From Falsiroseomonas selenitidurans (GTDB lineage: Bacteria > Pseudomonadota > Alphaproteobacteria > Acetobacterales > Acetobacteraceae), in NCBI RefSeq assembly GCF_012103215.1, contig NZ_JAAVNE010000005.1, positions 62,001 to 126,000 on the forward strand: a stretch of 64,000 bases of DNA, written 5' to 3'. The notes beneath the pieces were generated by a model that worked only from the letters and a program-made list of their open reading frames with translations, had not been told where the DNA came from and made no database searches. Positions 60,747 through 64,000 of this stretch are shown piece after piece. Each line of letters opens with the position of its first letter. Position 1 is the stretch's first letter. The position numbers and the translations under genes were made by a program.

Positions 60747-62444
60747 TCAACTGGCGATGGCGTAGGCCGGGCGACGCGGGTCGGCGCCGGCGGCCAGCAG
60801 GCCGGTGGCGGGATCGGTGCGGATCGCCTCCACGCTGCCGGCGGCATAGGCCCAGCCGGGCCAGTCCTGGATCTCGTGGCCCAGCGCCGCCAGCGCGTCC
60901 CGTGTCGCGCGCGGGATGCGGCCTTCCACCGCGAGGCGGCGCGGGAAGTACTCGAAGGGCGCGAAGGAGGAGGGGAAGGCGTAGGTGGCGATGCGCGGCG
61001 CCTCGATCGCCTCCTGCACCTCCATGCCGAAATGCAGGATGTTCAGCAGCACCTGCAGCATGGCCTGCACCTGCACATCGCCGCCCGGCGTGCCGAAGGG
61101 CATGACGCCACCATCCGCCAGCACCGCCAGCGCCGGGTTGGGCGTCAGCCGCGGCCGCTTGCCGGGCGCCACGCCGCAGGGATGCGCCGGGTCCGGCCGG
61201 CTTTGCGAGCCGCGGGCGGAGGGCACGATGCCCAGCCCCGGCACGACGGGCGCGTTCCAGGAGCCGTCGGAAGGCGTGGCGGAAAAGGCGTTGCCCCAGC
61301 GGTCGACGACGCAGACATAGGAGGTGTCGGCCTCCACCTCCGGCAGCTTAACCCGCGTCTCGGGCGGGATCGGCGGGCCGTTGGACAGCAGCGGCGGCGG
61401 CATGGCGGGGCAGGCGGCATCGGCGCGGAAGGAAGCGGCGCGGGCGGCGATGTGGGTCTCGGACAGCAGCGCCGCCAGCGGCACCTCGACCATCGCCGGG
61501 TCGCCGAAATGGTATTCCCGGTCCGCCAGCGCCGCCTTCAGCGCCTCCGCGATCAGGTGAAGCCAGGCGGGGGAGTTGTGCGCCAGCCCGTCCATGCCGA
61601 TGCGCTCCGCCACCAGCAGCGCCTCCAGCAATGCCGGTCCCTGGCACCAGGGGCCGCAGGTGGAGATCGCATGGCCGCGCCAGGCGCGCGTCACCGGCGG
61701 CTCGATGCGGGAACGAAAGCCGGCCAGGTCCTCGCGCGCGAGGTAGCCGCCCTGCTCGGCCTGGAAGGCGACGATGCGGGCGGCGATGTCGCCGCGGTAG
61801 AAGGCGGCGTGCGCCGCGGCCAGCCCGGCCGCCCGGCCCCCGGCGCGCGCCGCGCGATCCTCGTCGGCCATGTGCTGCAGCATCGCGCCGAGATCGGCCT
61901 GGATGAACTTGTCGCCCACTGCCGGCGGCCTGCCGCCGGGCAGGTAGATCGCCGCCGTGCTCGGCCAGCGCTGATAGGCGGCCTGCTTGGCGACCAGGTT
62001 GCTCGCCATGGTCGGGTGCATGGCGAAGCCGTCCCGCGCATGGCGGATGGCGGCCTCCGCCACCTCGGCGAAGCCCATGGTGCCGTGGCGCTGCAGCGCG
62101 GTGATCCAGGCGTCGGGCGCGGCCGGCACCACGGTGCGCAGCACGCCCGGCGGCATCTTCCCGCCATGGGCGCGCTGGAACAGGTCCGCCGGGAAGGCCA
62201 TCGGCCAGTGGCCGAGACCGGCGATGGTCTCCATACGCCCATCCGCCATCCGCAGGATGATCGGCGCGACGCCGGCGACATTGACGATGTCGGACTGCAC
62301 CACGCCGAGCGTGATCCCGGCCGCCACCCCGGCATCCACCGCATTGCCGCCGGCCTCCAGCACCGCGAAGCCGGCGGCGGTGGCCAGGTAGTGGCCGGCG
62401 GAGACGGCGTGGCGGGTGCCGTAGAGGGTCGGGCGGCCGGTCAT
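60747..62444 (-). CDS. Gamma-glutamyltransferase family protein
   Basis: 565 aa. N-terminal ATAAGFAVLEAGGNAVDAGVA and GVVQSDIVNVAGVAPIIL are typical; autoprocessing would occur before the conserved Thr in VEADTSYVCVVDRWGNAFSA (near residue 372), giving large and small subunits. The small subunit carries RPRLTPNPALAVLADGGVMPFGTPGGDVQ. No strong signal peptide is visible with the ATG at 62444. It begins 8 bp after the stop of the substrate-binding protein gene, so the pair is co-expressed and probably processes an imported gamma-glutamyl or peptide substrate. Confidence 0.9.
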   Translation of the reverse strand: MTGRPTLYGTRHAVSAGHYLATAAGFAVLEAGGNAVDAGVAAGITLGVVQSDIVNVAGVAPIILRMADGRMETIAGLGHWPMAFPADLFQRAHGGKMPPGVLRTVVPAAPDAWITALQRHGTMGFAEVAEAAIRHARDGFAMHPTMASNLVAKQAAYQRWPSTAAIYLPGGRPPAVGDKFIQADLGAMLQHMADEDRAARAGGRAAGLAAAHAAFYRGDIAARIVAFQAEQGGYLAREDLAGFRSRIEPPVTRAWRGHAISTCGPWCQGPALLEALLVAERIGMDGLAHNSPAWLHLIAEALKAALADREYHFGDPAMVEVPLAALLSETHIAARAASFRADAACPAMPPPLLSNGPPIPPETRVKLPEVEADTSYVCVVDRWGNAFSATPSDGSWNAPVVPGLGIVPSARGSQSRPDPAHPCGVAPGKRPRLTPNPALAVLADGGVMPFGTPGGDVQVQAMLQVLLNILHFGMEVQEAIEAPRIATYAFPSSFAPFEYFPRRLAVEGRIPRATRDALAALGHEIQDWPGWAYAAGSVEAIRTDPATGLLAAGADPRRPAYAIAS

Positions 62445-62451
62445 CGCCGCT

Positions 62452-64000
62452 TCACGGCGCCGGGCGGGCGTGGACGGCGACCACCTGCTCATCCATCCGC
62501 GGCGTGTAGGCGATGCCGCGGCGGGTGCCGATCGCGCTCATCTGCACATAGAGCGGGATCTGCGGGTACAGCGCCTCCACCTCCGCCATCAGGGCGCGCA
62601 GCGCCGCCTCGCGGCCGTCATCCATGCGCACCATCACCGCCCGGATCTTCTCGTCAATCGCCGGCACGCTGAAGCCGTTGCGGTTGGCGCCGCCCAGGTT
62701 CTGCGGCAGGTCGCGCGTGTGGAAGGAGGTGGTGAGCACATAGGACGCATCGCCGGAGGAGAAGGAGCGACCGACGAAATGCATCGGCAGCGTCACCCGC
62801 GCCGGGCGGATGCGCGGGAAGAAGACGGTGCTGGGCGTGACATCCACCGTCATCTTCAGCCCGGCGCGCGACAGCATCTGGCCGAGCGCCTGGCAGACCC
62901 GCGCATCGTTCACGTAGCGGTCGTTGGAGCAGGAGATGGTCATGCCGAAGCCGTCCGGATAGCCGGCTTCCGCCAGCAGGCGGCGCGCCCCGGCCGGGTC
63001 GCCCGGCGGCACCGGGATGGCGGGGTCGTGGCCGCCGAAGCCTTCCGGCGTCAACTGGCCGGAGGGCACGGCGAGACCTTCCATGATCCGCTCCGTCAGC
63101 GCCGTGCGGTCGATGGCCATGGACAGCGCGCGGCGCACCCGCACATCGGAGAGCGGGTTCACCGGCAGCCTCTGGCCGTCGGCGCCGGTCACCAGCGGCA
63201 GGGAATCCCGCGCCACGTTGACGGACAGGTACATGATCCGGTCGGTCGGCCGGCTGGCGACGTTCACCCGGCCTTCGCGCCGCAGCCGCCCGACATCGCC
63301 CAGCGGCACGTCCTCGATCAGGTCGTAGTCGCCGGCGAGGAGCCCCGCGAGCCGCGCCGCATCGTTGGAGACGACGCGCACATCCACCTTCTGCCAATGC
63401 GGCTGGGTGCCGTGGTAGCTGGCGTTGCGCTCGAACTGGATGCCGGAAGGCGAGACGCCGCCGACAACGCGATAGGGCCCGGTGCCGATCGCCGCACGGC
63501 CAGAATTGAAGTCCTGCGGCACCGCATTGGCCGCCGCGCGGTGGGAGACGATGAACACATTCGTCATCTGCCCGGGGATGGTCGGGTTGGGCACGGAGGT
63601 GTGCAGCCGCACCGTCAGCGGGTCGACGATCTCCACACGCTCGATGGTGCGCAGGTTGATCGTGTAGGGGCCGATATTGCCCGGCACGTTCGGGATGCGG
63701 GCGATGGAGAAGGCGATGTCTTCCGCCGTGAAGGGCGTGCCGTCGTGGAAGGTGACGCCGGGGCGCAGCTTCAGCTCCCACACCGTGGGCTCCACCGCGC
63801 GCCAGGACTGCACGGCGCCGGGCACCTGGCGGCTGTTCTCGTCGCGGCTGATGACCGTGTCGTAGATGTGGCGGGCGGCGGCCATGTTCGGGCCGTTGAA
63901 GAAGAAATGCGGGTCGATGCCGAAGGTGGACTGCACGGCCATGGTGAGCGTCTGCGCCTGCGGCGCCGCGGCGGGCGCGGCCAGCAGCAGCGCGGCGAGC
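62452..64000 (-). CDS. Peptide-type ABC transporter substrate-binding protein (5' end outside)
   Basis: The frame is open from the right edge. The first visible residues are the end of a signal peptide (LLLAAPAAAPQAQT), so only a few codons are missing. It is a family 5 extracellular solute-binding protein: TFGIDPHFFFNGPN, LKLRPGVTFHDGTPFTAEDI, NLGG-like segments and EALYPQIPLYVQM near the C-terminus. Such proteins capture peptides, nickel or glutathione in the periplasm. The gene order with gamma-glutamyltransferase suggests glutathione or another gamma-glutamyl peptide as ligand (inference). Confidence 0.92.
   Translation of the reverse strand, partial: LAALLLAAPAAAPQAQTLTMAVQSTFGIDPHFFFNGPNMAAARHIYDTVISRDENSRQVPGAVQSWRAVEPTVWELKLRPGVTFHDGTPFTAEDIAFSIARIPNVPGNIGPYTINLRTIERVEIVDPLTVRLHTSVPNPTIPGQMTNVFIVSHRAAANAVPQDFNSGRAAIGTGPYRVVGGVSPSGIQFERNASYHGTQPHWQKVDVRVVSNDAARLAGLLAGDYDLIEDVPLGDVGRLRREGRVNVASRPTDRIMYLSVNVARDSLPLVTGADGQRLPVNPLSDVRVRRALSMAIDRTALTERIMEGLAVPSGQLTPEGFGGHDPAIPVPPGDPAGARRLLAEAGYPDGFGMTISCSNDRYVNDARVCQALGQMLSRAGLKMTVDVTPSTVFFPRIRPARVTLPMHFVGRSFSSGDASYVLTTSFHTRDLPQNLGGANRNGFSVPAIDEKIRAVMVRMDDGREAALRALMAEVEALYPQIPLYVQMSAIGTRRGIAYTPRMDEQVVAVHARPAP

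Overview
The window is high-GC DNA from an alphaproteobacterium. Codon use, a GapR/DUF2312 protein and the closest-looking homologues suggest Rhodospirillales, probably an Acetobacteraceae such as Roseomonas. This is inference; there is no rRNA or complete tRNA to confirm it.

Left edge (1-1360): the end of a small operon on the minus strand (a 98-aa protein, an acyl carrier protein and a partial unknown), next to a decayed IS1595-family transposase. An AT-richer ParA-type ATPase gene (1437-2498) follows.

Prophage (about 2.5-37.4 kb): a lambda-like/HK97-like siphophage. A minus-strand LexA/CI-type repressor faces an early plus-strand operon (HTH proteins, GapR-like, VRR-NUC nuclease, replisome organiser with internal iteron-like repeats, possible late regulator). 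Then come HNH, terminase small and large subunits, portal, prohead protease, a chimeric capsid/connector/tail-tube ORF, tail chaperones with a likely programmed frameshift, a 2703-aa tape measure with 29 copies of a 28-residue repeat, tail-tip and receptor-binding proteins, holin-like proteins and an M15 endolysin. Three minus-strand cargo insertions interrupt it: an AT-richer operon of membrane protein, trypsin-like protease and secreted protein (9839-12220), and two HigBA/RelE-type toxin-antitoxin pairs (19393-20024, 21000-21634). No integrase is visible, and the capsid region looks deleted, so the phage is probably defective.

Accessory/immunity block (37.4-57.2 kb): hipA/hipB, a D12-class adenine methylase, a complete type I-E CRISPR-Cas locus (cas3, cas8e, casB, cas7e, cas5e, cas6e, cas1e, cas2e) and a 66-repeat array with exact 61-bp periodicity. 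Beyond it lie an RTX-type secreted protein, an orphan CRISPR repeat 3 kb past the array, and a 3'-half tRNA-Pro fragment that looks like an attachment-site scar. The block is flanked by two direct-repeat paralogues of a 126-aa protein (37430 and 57280). At least one spacer resembles the resident prophage's tape-measure gene.

Right edge (57.9-64 kb): ordinary chromosomal genes: a methyltransferase, then a minus-strand operon of a peptide-type ABC substrate-binding protein, gamma-glutamyltransferase, MBL-fold hydrolase and alpha/beta hydrolase, consistent with scavenging of a peptide or gamma-glutamyl compound.
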